Assembly (NCBI GenBank): GCA_902578255.1
Contig: CACHCH010000002.1
Span: 1 to 64,000, forward strand
From: an uncultured Pelagibacteraceae bacterium
Lineage (GTDB): Bacteria; Pseudomonadota; Alphaproteobacteria; Pelagibacterales; Pelagibacteraceae
Reading direction: 5' to 3'
DNA length: 64,000 nt
This document shows positions 1 through 7,640 of this stretch, one piece after another. A program made the position numbers and the translations under genes. Within the stretch, counting starts at the first letter, position 1. The number at the start of each line of letters is the position of its first letter. The notes under the pieces were generated by a model that saw only the letters and a list, made by a program, of their open reading frames with translations, searched no databases and was not told the origin of the DNA.

Positions 1-55
1 CTTTAAGTCAAAATATTATATATCAAAAAATTATAGTAATTTATTTAGTATTTAT

Positions 56-838
56 ATGAAAAAATTTTTTAAGACCAAATTTTTAAATGCATCTAAAGTA
101 GCAATATTAAAAAAAGCTGTTATAGAAATATTTAACCAAAATAGTTTAAATAAACAGGATCTCAAAAGAGAAGAGAAAAAAAGTCTTAGTACGGCAGAAT
201 TGAAAAAAATTACAGAATTTAACGAAATTTTTTTTTCTGAAAGATTTAAAATTATTTTAGAAAATTTTTTTGGAAATTTAGAAAATTTATATTTTATGAG
301 TTTTGATATACAAAAAAACAAAAGATTATTTACAACTAGTAAAACATATGGATTTCATCAAGACTCAGGAAAATTACATCAAAATATAATAATTAATAGA
401 GAAAAAAACATTTATTTTAAAATTGGAGTATATTTGCAAGATAATTCTAAATATTTTGGTGGTGGTATTGATTTAGTCAAACCTTTTTTTTTGGAAAAAT
501 ATTTAAATAAAAAAATTCGGTATTATTTATCAGTTTTAGTTGCTCTATTTAAAATAAGAGTTTTTGATAATCATTTAAATACACATATGGGAGAGATGAT
601 AGGTATTTGTGGAACAGTTTTTCATAGAACATCACCTACAAAGAAAAAAATAGAAAAACCATTGAGTGAAAGATATTCGATATATTTTAACATTTGCAAT
701 AAGGATATTTTAGATGATTTAGGTTTTTCTAAAAAAGAGATAGAAAATAACATGGAGACATTAAAATTTGGTAATTTTTCTATTAATAGCCTAAATAAAG
801 ACTTTTCAAGTAAAATAAGAGAATTTATTAGTGATTAA
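56..838 (+). CDS. PhyH-like 2-oxoglutarate/Fe(II) oxygenase, probable
   Basis: A 260-residue protein. Seen: a His-x-Asp pair (H101-D103, in GFHQDSG), a distal His (H190, in GTVFHR) and an Arg about 15 residues later (SERYS), in the order and spacing expected for the facial triad and 2-oxoglutarate-binding Arg of phytanoyl-CoA-dioxygenase-like enzymes. The first 90 residues are Lys/Asn-rich and show no domain I recognise. No signal peptide or membrane segment. Substrate unknown; relatives in polysaccharide clusters often act on sugars or lipids, but that is inference. It lies just upstream of the 5S rRNA, where SAR11 genomes carry hypervariable region 2, and its base composition is at the AT-rich extreme, so it is probably accessory. 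Family assignment moderately sure; function open. Confidence 0.55.
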   Translation: MKKFFKTKFLNASKVAILKKAVIEIFNQNSLNKQDLKREEKKSLSTAELKKITEFNEIFFSERFKIILENFFGNLENLYFMSFDIQKNKRLFTTSKTYGFHQDSGKLHQNIIINREKNIYFKIGVYLQDNSKYFGGGIDLVKPFFLEKYLNKKIRYYLSVLVALFKIRVFDNHLNTHMGEMIGICGTVFHRTSPTKKKIEKPLSERYSIYFNICNKDILDDLGFSKKEIENNMETLKFGNFSINSLNKDFSSKIREFISD

Positions 839-858
839 TAGTTATTAGATGAAATATA

Positions 859-886
859 TTTACTTATTATTAAAAATCTATATAAA
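859..886 (+). promoter_or_regulatory. candidate promoter for the 5S rRNA
   Basis: A -35-like TTTACT (859-864) and a -10-like TATAAA (881-886) are separated by 16 bases and end five bases before the first 5S base. A 5S gene split from 16S-23S would need its own promoter, which makes this plausible. In such AT-rich DNA a match of this quality can arise by chance. Confidence 0.35.
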
Positions 887-891
887 AAATA

Positions 892-1009
892 TGCCTGGTA
901 ATTATTGCGAAGAGGTCATACCCGATCCCATTTCGAACTCGGAAGTCAAGTTCTTCAGCGCCGATGGTACTTTATCTTAAGGTATGGAAGAGTAGGTCGT
1001 TGCCAGGCA
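892..1009 (+). rRNA. rrf: 5S ribosomal RNA
   Basis: About 118 nt closed by the terminal helix TGCCTGG (892-898) and CCAGGCA (1003-1009). Inside are the usual 5S landmarks: the GAAGAGGTCATACCCGATCC region, the CGAACTCGGAAGTCAAG loop and the GCCGATGGTACT segment. GC content is much higher than the flanks. No 23S or 16S lies upstream within 890 bases; a protein gene is there instead, so this is a detached 5S. In SAR11 genomes hypervariable region 2 is known to separate 23S from 5S, which fits. Confidence 0.96.
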
Positions 1010-1043
1010 TATTTATTTCTTTGATGAGAGTTTTGCCCTTTAA

Positions 1044-1955
1044 ATGAAAAAAATTATTGTTGTAACTGGTGGGGCAGGATTTGTGGGTTCAAATTTAATT
1101 GAGCATTTACTTGCTAAAACGAAATTTAATATCATAAGCCTTGATAATTACTCTAGTGGTAGTAAAAAAAATCATATTAAAGATAAAAGGATTAAATACA
1201 TAAATTCTAACACTTATAAAATATCTAAAGTTCTAGATAATTATAAAACAAAAATTCAAGTAATTTTTCATTTTGGTGAATTCTCTAGAATATATCAAAG
1301 TTTTTTAAAATTTAGTGATTGTTTCGACTCTAATTCAGTTGGCAGCAAGGCTGTATTTAAATTTTGTTTGGAAAACAAAATAAAACTTGTTTATTCTGCC
1401 ACATCAGCGACTTTAGGTAATAGTGGAAAGGATAAAAATCTTTCCCCATATGCTTTTACAAAATCTAAAAATCTTGAACTTTTAGAAAATTTAAAAAATT
1501 GGTTTAATTTTAAATATGAAATAGTCTATTTTTATAATGTTTATGGTCCCAGGCAAATCTGCAAGGGGGATATGGCAACTGTAGTTGGAATATTTGAAAA
1601 TTATTATAAATCTGGAAAAAAATTACCAATAGTGAAGCCAGGTAATCAAACTAGAAGATTTACCCATATAAATGATACAGTTGAGGTTTGCTTTACAGCT
1701 TGGAAAAATAATAAAAATATTCACTATTCAATCTCAAACAAAAAAAGCTATTCAATAATTCAATTAGCAAAGATGTTTAAATCTAAGGTTAAATTTTTAC
1801 CAAAAAGACCTGGAGAGAGATATGCCTCAGCATTAAATAGTATTAGTTTAAATAACAAAATTCATAAAAGGTATGGGAAGATAAGTTTAAAACATTATGT
1901 CGAAAACTTTATTAAAAATCATAAAAGTAATATAAATAAAAATATAAATAATTAA
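1044..1955 (+). CDS. NAD-dependent epimerase/dehydratase (extended SDR)
   Basis: A 303-residue extended short-chain dehydrogenase of the nucleotide-sugar epimerase group. Seen: the Rossmann motif TGGAGFVGSN near residues 8-17, the catalytic Tyr-x3-Lys pair (Y136, K140, in YAFTKSK), the upstream Ser/Thr run (SATSAT) and the NVYGPRQ signature. A UDP-sugar 4-epimerase or related activity is likely; the exact sugar cannot be read from the sequence. It starts 34 bases after the 5S rRNA and is followed 28 bases later by an O-antigen ligase-like gene, so a role in surface polysaccharide is inferred. It is shorter than GalE (about 338 residues), with a compact C-terminal part. Confidence 0.8.
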   Translation: MKKIIVVTGGAGFVGSNLIEHLLAKTKFNIISLDNYSSGSKKNHIKDKRIKYINSNTYKISKVLDNYKTKIQVIFHFGEFSRIYQSFLKFSDCFDSNSVGSKAVFKFCLENKIKLVYSATSATLGNSGKDKNLSPYAFTKSKNLELLENLKNWFNFKYEIVYFYNVYGPRQICKGDMATVVGIFENYYKSGKKLPIVKPGNQTRRFTHINDTVEVCFTAWKNNKNIHYSISNKKSYSIIQLAKMFKSKVKFLPKRPGERYASALNSISLNNKIHKRYGKISLKHYVENFIKNHKSNINKNINN

Positions 1956-1983
1956 GAAGTCAAATAAAACTTATTTAAAATTT

Positions 1984-3255
1984 ATGTCAAAAACATTTTA
2001 TTTTGAGACATTTCCTGCCTATTTGATAATTGCATTACCCTTACTTTTAATAACAGGCCCTTTTTTGTCAGATTTAGCTGTATCAACTATAGCTATTATA
2101 TTTATTATTAATTCTTTTCAAAATAACTTATCAAAATATTATAATAATTTTTTTGTAAAAATATTTTTTGTATTTTGGATCATTTTAATTATATCCTCTA
2201 TGCTTTCTGATAATATATTATTGTCATTAAAAAGCTCTTTTTTTTATTTTAGATTTGGACTTTTTTCTTTATGTTTTTGGTACTTACTTGAAAAACAAAA
2301 ATTTTTAATTAAACATTTGTTTTTTTCAATTTTAATTTGTTTTTTGTTATTGTTGGTTGATGGTTACATTCAGTTTTTTTTTGGTAAAAATCTATTTGGA
2401 GCTGAATTATATAATAATTATCGTGTAAGTAGTTTTTTTGGTTCTGAACTTATCTTAGGAAGTTATTTATCAAGATTATTTCCATTATTTTTTGGGTTAT
2501 TTGTTTATCTTGATCAAAAAAAAAATAAAAAATCTTTATTCATTGTCTCCATAATTTTTATATTAACTGAAGGATTAATTTTTTTGAGTGGTGAAAGATT
2601 GGCACTGTTTTTTATGAACTTTTCTGCAATATATATTATTCTGATGATAGATAAGTATAAGACTTATAGAATCTGGACATATGTTGGGTCATTATTTTTG
2701 ATATTAATTCTGTTTAGCTTCTTTCCAACTACTAAGGAAAGACTTTTAGACCAAACTTTAAATGATTTTACTGGCAATATTGGAAACAAGACAAATAGTG
2801 ACAAAGTTTATATATTTTCAAAACCACATAATGATATGTACAAAACTGCATACGAAATGTTTATTAATAATAAATGGTTTGGTGAGGGGCCACGTCAATT
2901 TAGGCATCAATGTGAAAAATATCTTGTATCAGAATATTCATGCAGTACACATCCACATAACACATATTTAGAGCTACTTTCAGAAGCAGGTATATTTGCT
3001 TTTTTAATAATAGCTTGCGTTTTTTTTGGTATTATAGTTCTCTCAATAAAACATTTAATATTTAAATTTATTAAAAATAAAAAAAACTATTTGAATGATT
3101 TTGAAATATGTTTACTAAGTGCAGTTTTAATAAGTTTATGGCCTTTTGCTCCAAGTGGAAGTTTTTTTAATAACTGGATGTCTATGATATATTTTTTGCC
3201 AATAGGAATTATTTTGTGGCAATTGAATTTAAAAAAAATGAAAGAAAATAAATAA
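1984..3255 (+). CDS. O-antigen ligase / Wzy-type polymerase family membrane protein
   Basis: A 423-residue protein made almost wholly of hydrophobic segments (about 10-12 predicted by eye), with one large hydrophilic loop around residues 255-330. That loop holds the Wzy_C-type signature THPHNTYLELLSEAG, with a conserved His and Glu, as in WaaL/RfaL O-antigen ligases and some Wzy polymerases. It probably acts at the periplasmic face of the inner membrane, joining polysaccharide to lipid A core or polymerising repeat units; the two roles cannot be told apart here. It follows the epimerase on the same strand, probably in one transcript. Phe/Leu/Ile-rich and very AT-rich, as usual for such genes. 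Confidence 0.8.
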   Translation: MSKTFYFETFPAYLIIALPLLLITGPFLSDLAVSTIAIIFIINSFQNNLSKYYNNFFVKIFFVFWIILIISSMLSDNILLSLKSSFFYFRFGLFSLCFWYLLEKQKFLIKHLFFSILICFLLLLVDGYIQFFFGKNLFGAELYNNYRVSSFFGSELILGSYLSRLFPLFFGLFVYLDQKKNKKSLFIVSIIFILTEGLIFLSGERLALFFMNFSAIYIILMIDKYKTYRIWTYVGSLFLILILFSFFPTTKERLLDQTLNDFTGNIGNKTNSDKVYIFSKPHNDMYKTAYEMFINNKWFGEGPRQFRHQCEKYLVSEYSCSTHPHNTYLELLSEAGIFAFLIIACVFFGIIVLSIKHLIFKFIKNKKNYLNDFEICLLSAVLISLWPFAPSGSFFNNWMSMIYFLPIGIILWQLNLKKMKENK

Positions 3256-3315
3256 AGGTTCAATTGTATTGATTAAAGTAACATTTTGATGTAATAGGTC
3301 ATCAAAAATTAACAT

Positions 3316-3441
3316 ATGAAAATTAAAAGTTCACTAAAATCAATAAAAAAAAGAGATTTAAACTCTAAACTTGTAAGAAGAAGAGGAAGAGTTTATATAA
3401 TAAATAAAACTAATCCAAAATTCAAAGCAAGACAAAAGTAA
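3316..3441 (+). CDS. rpmJ: 50S ribosomal protein L36 (bL36)
   Basis: A 41-residue basic protein, found by reading the gap. It begins [16 protein letters not shown] and contains [20 protein letters not shown], the classic L36 tail. It has no cysteine, so it is the zinc-free (C-minus) form usual in Alphaproteobacteria. It is a structural component of the large subunit, bound to 23S rRNA. It stands alone between the O-antigen ligase gene and the CoxIV-like peptide, five bases from the latter, and may share its transcript. Confidence 0.95.
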   Translation: MKIKSSLKSIKKRDLNSKLVRRRGRVYIINKTNPKFKARQK

Positions 3442-3446
3442 TTTTT

Positions 3447-3557
3447 ATGGATAATGAAAACCATAAAAATACCTGGAATAATTTTACAAAATTTGTGTTG
3501 TGGGGAACCGTCGCAGTCATTGGTGTTTTAGTTTTAATGGCAATTTTCTTACTATAA
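3447..3557 (+). CDS. aa3-type cytochrome c oxidase subunit IV-like small membrane peptide
   Basis: A 36-residue peptide found by reading the gap. A polar N-terminus (MDNENHKNTWNNFTKF) leads into one hydrophobic helix (from about VLWGTVAVIGVL to the C-terminal leucines). The pattern, with Lys-Phe then Trp-Gly-Thr entering the helix and MAIFL at the end, matches the bacterial aa3 CoxIV family (Pfam PF07835). In many Alphaproteobacteria such a peptide is encoded immediately before pntA, exactly as here (10 bases upstream). It would be an accessory single-helix subunit of the terminal oxidase; it is not known to be part of transhydrogenase. Identification rests on pattern and position. Confidence 0.8.
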   Translation: MDNENHKNTWNNFTKFVLWGTVAVIGVLVLMAIFLL

Positions 3558-3566
3558 AATTGATCT

Positions 3567-4655
3567 ATGAAAATTGGCTCTATTTTAGAAAATCAAAAAA
3601 TTGAAAAAAGAATTGCAATTACTCCTGAGATTGCAAAAAAATATATATCCCTTGGTTTTGAAGTTTTATTACCTGAAAATTATGGAGATCATCTTGGAAT
3701 TAAAGATGAGGAGTATAAAGAGTTGGGTGTATTAATCTCAAAAGATGAAAAAGATATTTTAATTAATTCAGATATTATTGTTCAACTAAGTTTATTGAGT
3801 AATGATAGAAATTCTTTATTGAAAGAAAATCAAACATTCATTGGTGTCTTAAATCCATATGATAATAAAGAAATAATAGACAATTTAGTTAAAAAAAAAA
3901 TGAATATTTTTTCACTTGAATTACTTCCTAGAATAACAAGAGCTCAATCTATGGATATATTATCCTCCCAAGCAAACCTTGCAGGGTATAAAGCAGTAAT
4001 AGAATCTTTTGCTAATTTTGAAAAAGCAATTCCAATGATGATGACTGCAGCAGGAACTATTCCAGCAGCAAAAGTTTTAGTTGTGGGTGCAGGAGTCGCA
4101 GGATTACAAGCAATTGCAACTGCAAAAAGAATGGGAGCAATTGTGTTTGCTACAGATGTTAGAATGGCCTCAAAAGAGCAGGTTGAAAGTTTAGGAGGTA
4201 AGTTTTTAACAGTTGAAGGTGCTGAAAATTTAGAGACTGAAGGAGGATATGCAAAAGAAGTATCAGACGACTTTAAAAAGAAACAGGAGGAATTATTGTC
4301 AGAGACATTAAAGAAAATTGATATTGTAATTTGTACAGCTTTAATTCCTGGAAAAAAAGCTCCAGTCATTATTAAAGAAGATATGATTAATAATATTAAT
4401 CCTGGTTCAATAATTTATGATTTAGCAGCTATTCAAGGTGGAAACACTGCACACACTAAAGTTGATAAAATTGTTGATAAAAATGGAGTTAAAATAATAG
4501 GAGAAAGTAATATTTTAAATAAACTCCCAACTTCTGCATCTAATTTATATGCAAAAAATGTATTTAATTTTGTCTCAAATTTATATGATAAAGAAAATAA
4601 AAAAATAATTATAAACTTAGAAGACGAGATAATCGAGAAAACTTTAATAAAATAG
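3567..4655 (+). CDS. pntAA: NAD(P) transhydrogenase subunit alpha part 1
   Basis: A 362-residue soluble NAD(H)-binding domain I of proton-translocating transhydrogenase. Seen: the N-terminal RIAITPE segment, the RAQSMD loop near residue 125, and the dinucleotide fold VVGAGVAGLQAIATAKRMGA at about residues 172-190 followed by ATDVR. Alphaproteobacteria split the alpha chain into PntAA and PntAB, as here, with pntAB 4 bases downstream and pntB overlapping that. The complex uses the proton gradient to make NADPH from NADH at the inner membrane. Confidence 0.96.
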   Translation: MKIGSILENQKIEKRIAITPEIAKKYISLGFEVLLPENYGDHLGIKDEEYKELGVLISKDEKDILINSDIIVQLSLLSNDRNSLLKENQTFIGVLNPYDNKEIIDNLVKKKMNIFSLELLPRITRAQSMDILSSQANLAGYKAVIESFANFEKAIPMMMTAAGTIPAAKVLVVGAGVAGLQAIATAKRMGAIVFATDVRMASKEQVESLGGKFLTVEGAENLETEGGYAKEVSDDFKKKQEELLSETLKKIDIVICTALIPGKKAPVIIKEDMINNINPGSIIYDLAAIQGGNTAHTKVDKIVDKNGVKIIGESNILNKLPTSASNLYAKNVFNFVSNLYDKENKKIIINLEDEIIEKTLIK

Positions 4656-4659
4656 AATT

Positions 4660-4968
4660 ATGGAAATAGACCCATTTATATTTAGATTAAGTATTTTTAT
4701 CCTTTCGATTTTTATAGGATATTATGTAGTTTGGAGCGTAACCCCATCACTTCATACACCTTTAATGTCAGTTACTAATGCGATTTCATCAGTTATTATT
4801 GTTGGTGCAATTATTGCTGGTTTAGCAGGAAATTCTGACTCTATATTTAACACTTCAAGTACCTTCGGTTTTTTAGCAATATCATTGGCGGCAATTAATA
4901 TTTTTGGGGGTTTTTTAGTAACTCAAAGAATGCTTGCAATGTACAAAAAAAAGAAAAAAAATAAATAA
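4660..4968 (+). CDS. pntAB: NAD(P) transhydrogenase subunit alpha part 2 (membrane)
   Basis: A 102-residue membrane protein with about three hydrophobic helices and the conserved YYVVWSVTPSLHTPLMSVTNA stretch (residues ~22-41) followed by SGxx-like SSVIIVGA. This is the membrane part of the split alpha subunit, contributing helices to domain II, the proton channel. The stop codon overlaps the pntB start by one base, which implies translational coupling. The C-terminus ends in a short Lys-rich cytoplasmic tail. Confidence 0.95.
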   Translation: MEIDPFIFRLSIFILSIFIGYYVVWSVTPSLHTPLMSVTNAISSVIIVGAIIAGLAGNSDSIFNTSSTFGFLAISLAAINIFGGFLVTQRMLAMYKKKKKNK

Positions 4969-6365
4969 TGATAACAGCTAATTTATCAGCTATTTTTTAT
5001 TTAATTTCTGGTGTGTTATTTATTCTTGCTTTAAGAGGACTTTCTTCACCTGAAACATCCAGACAAGGAAATTTCTTTGGAATTTTAGGGATGATTATTG
5101 CAATAACAGTTACTTTTTTATCCATTGGTAATTTTTCAACTGGATTAGTTGTTGTTTTAATCTTTCTTATTATAGGAGGATTAATAGGTGCTTTTATTGC
5201 TTATAAAATTCCAATGACAGCAATGCCAGAATTAGTTGCTGGTTTTCATAGTTTAGTTGGGCTTGCAGCTGTATTTGTTGCAATTGCTGCTTTTTTAAAT
5301 CCAGAAGCTTTTAATTTAGGATCACCAGGTAATATTAAGCTTGGAAGTTTAATTGAAATGTCAATTGGTGCAGCAGTTGGTGCAATAACTTTTTCAGGTT
5401 CAATTATTGCTTTTTTAAAACTTCAAGGAATAATGTCTGGTTCACCCATAACTTTTAAAGGTCAACATCCGCTAAATGCTTTAATTTTAATTTCAATAAT
5501 TGTACTAACTTATCTTCTTTGTTCTACACAATCTTCTAATTTGTTTTGGATATTGTTAGCTGTATCTTTTTTGATTGGTTTTTTATTGATAATTCCAATT
5601 GGTGGTGCAGATATGCCAGTTGTAATTTCAATGTTAAATTCATACTCAGGTTGGGCTGCTGCTGGTATTGGCTTCACTCTTGAAAATACTGCCTTAATTA
5701 TAACAGGTGCATTAGTTGGATCCTCTGGTGCAATTTTATCTTATATAATGTGTAAAGGAATGAATAGATCATTCTTTAATGTGATTTTAGGAGGTTTTGG
5801 TGCAACCGAACAATCAGTTTCTGCACAAAATAAAGAGCAAAGACCCGTTAAAAGTGGAAATGCAGATGATGCAGCTTTTTTAATGAAAAATGCTTCTTCA
5901 GTTATTATCGTTCCAGGGTACGGAATGGCAGTAGCTCAAGCACAACATGCTTTAAGAGAAATGGTTGATACACTAAAGAAAAATGATATCAAAGTCTCTT
6001 ATGCTATTCATCCTGTTGCAGGCAGGATGCCAGGTCACATGAATGTATTATTGGCAGAAGCAAATGTGCCTTACGATGAAGTATTTGAATTAGAAGAGAT
6101 AAATAATGATTTCGCAAATGCAGATGTTGCTTTTGTAATTGGAGCAAATGATGTGACTAATCCTGTTGCAAAATCAGACCCTCAAAGTCCTATATACGGT
6201 ATGCCAGTATTAGATGTAGAAAAATGTAAATCAGTATTATTTGTAAAAAGAAGTTTATCTCCAGGATATGCTGGAATTGATAATGATCTTTTTTACAAAG
6301 AAAATACTTTAATGCTATTTGCGGATGCTAAAAAAATGACAGAAGACATTACCAAAAATTTGTAA
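4968..6365 (+). CDS. pntB: NAD(P) transhydrogenase subunit beta
   Basis: A 465-residue protein. The N-terminal ~260 residues form about eight to nine membrane helices; the C-terminal ~180 form the NADP(H)-binding domain III, with GYGMAVAQAQ near residue 318 and the HPVAGRMPGHMNVLLAEA loop after it, then GANDVTNP and the KRSLSPGYAGIDN element. Length and layout are normal. It is the last gene of the pnt operon; the next features are on the opposite strand. Membrane-potential-driven NADPH supply fits an organism that relies on proton gradients. Confidence 0.97.
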   Translation: MITANLSAIFYLISGVLFILALRGLSSPETSRQGNFFGILGMIIAITVTFLSIGNFSTGLVVVLIFLIIGGLIGAFIAYKIPMTAMPELVAGFHSLVGLAAVFVAIAAFLNPEAFNLGSPGNIKLGSLIEMSIGAAVGAITFSGSIIAFLKLQGIMSGSPITFKGQHPLNALILISIIVLTYLLCSTQSSNLFWILLAVSFLIGFLLIIPIGGADMPVVISMLNSYSGWAAAGIGFTLENTALIITGALVGSSGAILSYIMCKGMNRSFFNVILGGFGATEQSVSAQNKEQRPVKSGNADDAAFLMKNASSVIIVPGYGMAVAQAQHALREMVDTLKKNDIKVSYAIHPVAGRMPGHMNVLLAEANVPYDEVFELEEINNDFANADVAFVIGANDVTNPVAKSDPQSPIYGMPVLDVEKCKSVLFVKRSLSPGYAGIDNDLFYKENTLMLFADAKKMTEDITKNL

Positions 6366-6451
6366 ATTTAACGAATACTAAAATTTAATTCTTGGTTTAG
6401 GTATATTTTTTGCATATTTGTGATGTTTTTTAATAAAAAGTAAAAGCAAAT

Positions 6452-6528
<77 letters not shown>

Positions 6529-6534
6529 ATATAT

Positions 6535-6729
6535 TTAAATTCTGTTTTTAAGTTTATTTAATTTTTTTACTCTCTTAATATTTTCTTGAAGAATCCTTTT
6601 TTTCTTTTCTGATGGCTTTTCATAAGTATTCTTTAATTTAATTACTTTAAAAAACCCGTCTCTCTGAAGTTTTCTTTTTAAAACTCTCAGGGCTTGTTCA
6701 ATATTATTATCTTTTACTTCTATTTTAAT
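6535..6729 (-). CDS. rpsU: 30S ribosomal protein S21 (bS21), probable AUU start
   Basis: A small basic protein with the bS21 core EVKDNNIEQALRVLKRKLQR and a Lys/Arg-rich tail (KPSEKKKRILQENIKR). The reading frame can be opened at TTG (6741), but the strong Shine-Dalgarno GGAGG (6739-6735) lies inside those first codons. Five bases after it, in frame, is ATT at 6729, giving the N-terminus (M)KIEVKDNN, which matches usual bS21 proteins. I therefore place the start at a rare AUU codon; gene identity is near certain, the start is inference. Upstream is a hairpin with a T run. S21 is the last protein to join the 30S platform and helps initiation. Confidence 0.9.
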   Translation of the reverse strand: MKIEVKDNNIEQALRVLKRKLQRDGFFKVIKLKNTYEKPSEKKKRILQENIKRVKKLNKLKNRI

Positions 6730-6739
6730 AACTACCTCC

Positions 6740-6764
6740 AAAAAAGTGGTTAACTAACACTTTT
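6740..6764 (-). terminator. hairpin plus T run before rpsU (terminator or leader element)
   Basis: On the minus strand AAAAGTG and CACTTTT pair around a nine-base loop, and the T run (TTTTTT) continues directly into the GGAGG ribosome-binding site of rpsU. It could partly stop transcription from trcR, or act as a leader structure that sets S21 synthesis. The stem is mostly A-T and only seven pairs, so strength is doubtful. Confidence 0.4.
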
Positions 6765-6789
6765 ATAATTTTATGTCTATAAGTTTCAT

Positions 6790-7374
6790 TCATCTCGCAG
6801 ATGCAAGATTGCTTATTTTTTCTTTGTCTTTTTGTTTTTTTTCTCTTTTAACTCTTCTTACAGCTTTCTCTATGGCGTCTAATAAATCTTTTTGAGTAAA
6901 CAAATTTAATGCAACAGGGTCTTTTGGGTTTAAGTTATTGTAATTCCAGTAACTTTTGTTCCTTATTGAGGTTACTGAATTTTTTGTAATACCAACAAGT
7001 TTTGCAATTTGAGAGTCTTTTAGTAAATTATGTTGTTTTATAAGCCACAAGGCAGAGTCAGGCTTATCTTGTCTTTTAGAAAGTGGCACATATTTTTTTA
7101 TTTTTTTCTCTGAGTTAGATATTTCAATGTCACTACTTTTAATTTGTAAAGGCCTGTTTTCGTCTTTAGAAGATAGCTCAATTTCTTCTCTCGACAGTTG
7201 ACCTGATATTATAGGATTGTAAGCTTTAATTCCTTTTGCAACTTCACCATCTGCTATTCCTTGAATTTCTACTTCATGTAATTTACAAAAACTTGCAATT
7301 TGCTTAAACGTTAAGGTTGTGTTTTCAACTAGCCAAACAGCGGTAGCCATCGGCATCAAAGGTGCGTTTGGCAT
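6790..7374 (-). CDS. trcR: TrcR-like cell cycle transcriptional regulator (DUF1013)
   Basis: A 194-residue protein whose N-terminus MPNAPLMPMATAVWLVENT and following KQIASFCKLHEVEIQGIADG are the hallmark of the DUF1013 family, found almost only in Alphaproteobacteria. A second helix-turn-helix-like part, RQDKPDSALWLIKQHNLLKDSQIAKLVGITKNSV, lies at about residues 100-135. Family members in Caulobacter are linked to cell cycle transcription through RNA polymerase; the role here is inferred. The C-terminus is very basic. It starts one base before the rpmE stop, so the two are coupled. Confidence 0.9.
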   Translation of the reverse strand: MPNAPLMPMATAVWLVENTTLTFKQIASFCKLHEVEIQGIADGEVAKGIKAYNPIISGQLSREEIELSSKDENRPLQIKSSDIEISNSEKKIKKYVPLSKRQDKPDSALWLIKQHNLLKDSQIAKLVGITKNSVTSIRNKSYWNYNNLNPKDPVALNLFTQKDLLDAIEKAVRRVKREKKQKDKEKISNLASAR

Positions 7375-7605
7375 TTAATTTTTCTTTTCTGATTTAAAAT
7401 TTTGGAATTTTTTATTGAATTTACTTATTCTTCCTTTATCCATTAATTTTTGTTTTCCACCAGTCCATGCTGAGTGTGATTTTGGATCAATTTCCAACTT
7501 TAATAGGTCTCCCTCAGAGCCCCAAGTAGATTTAGTTTCAAATTGGAAACCGTCTGTCATTTCAACTTTTATTGTGTGGTACTTCGGATGTATATTTTTT
7601 TTCAT
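7375..7605 (-). CDS. rpmE: 50S ribosomal protein L31 (bL31)
   Basis: A 76-residue protein starting [19 protein letters not shown] and holding the conserved [16 protein letters not shown] and SHSAWTGG segments. It has no cysteines, so it is the zinc-independent form, like the L36 encoded in this window. It sits in the minus-strand block between suhB and trcR; the 35-base gap to suhB is one of the larger gaps in the block and could hold a weak promoter, though I see no clear one. Confidence 0.97.
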   Translation of the reverse strand: MKKNIHPKYHTIKVEMTDGFQFETKSTWGSEGDLLKLEIDPKSHSAWTGGKQKLMDKGRISKFNKKFQNFKSEKKN

Positions 7606-7640
7606 AACGAGACTTATAGCAAAGGAAATTTATAACACAA

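Noticed and set aside
3944-4369. 141-codon minus-strand frame inside pntAA
   Set aside because: Antisense of the dinucleotide-binding domain; the coding strand shows clear family motifs and the antisense product has none.
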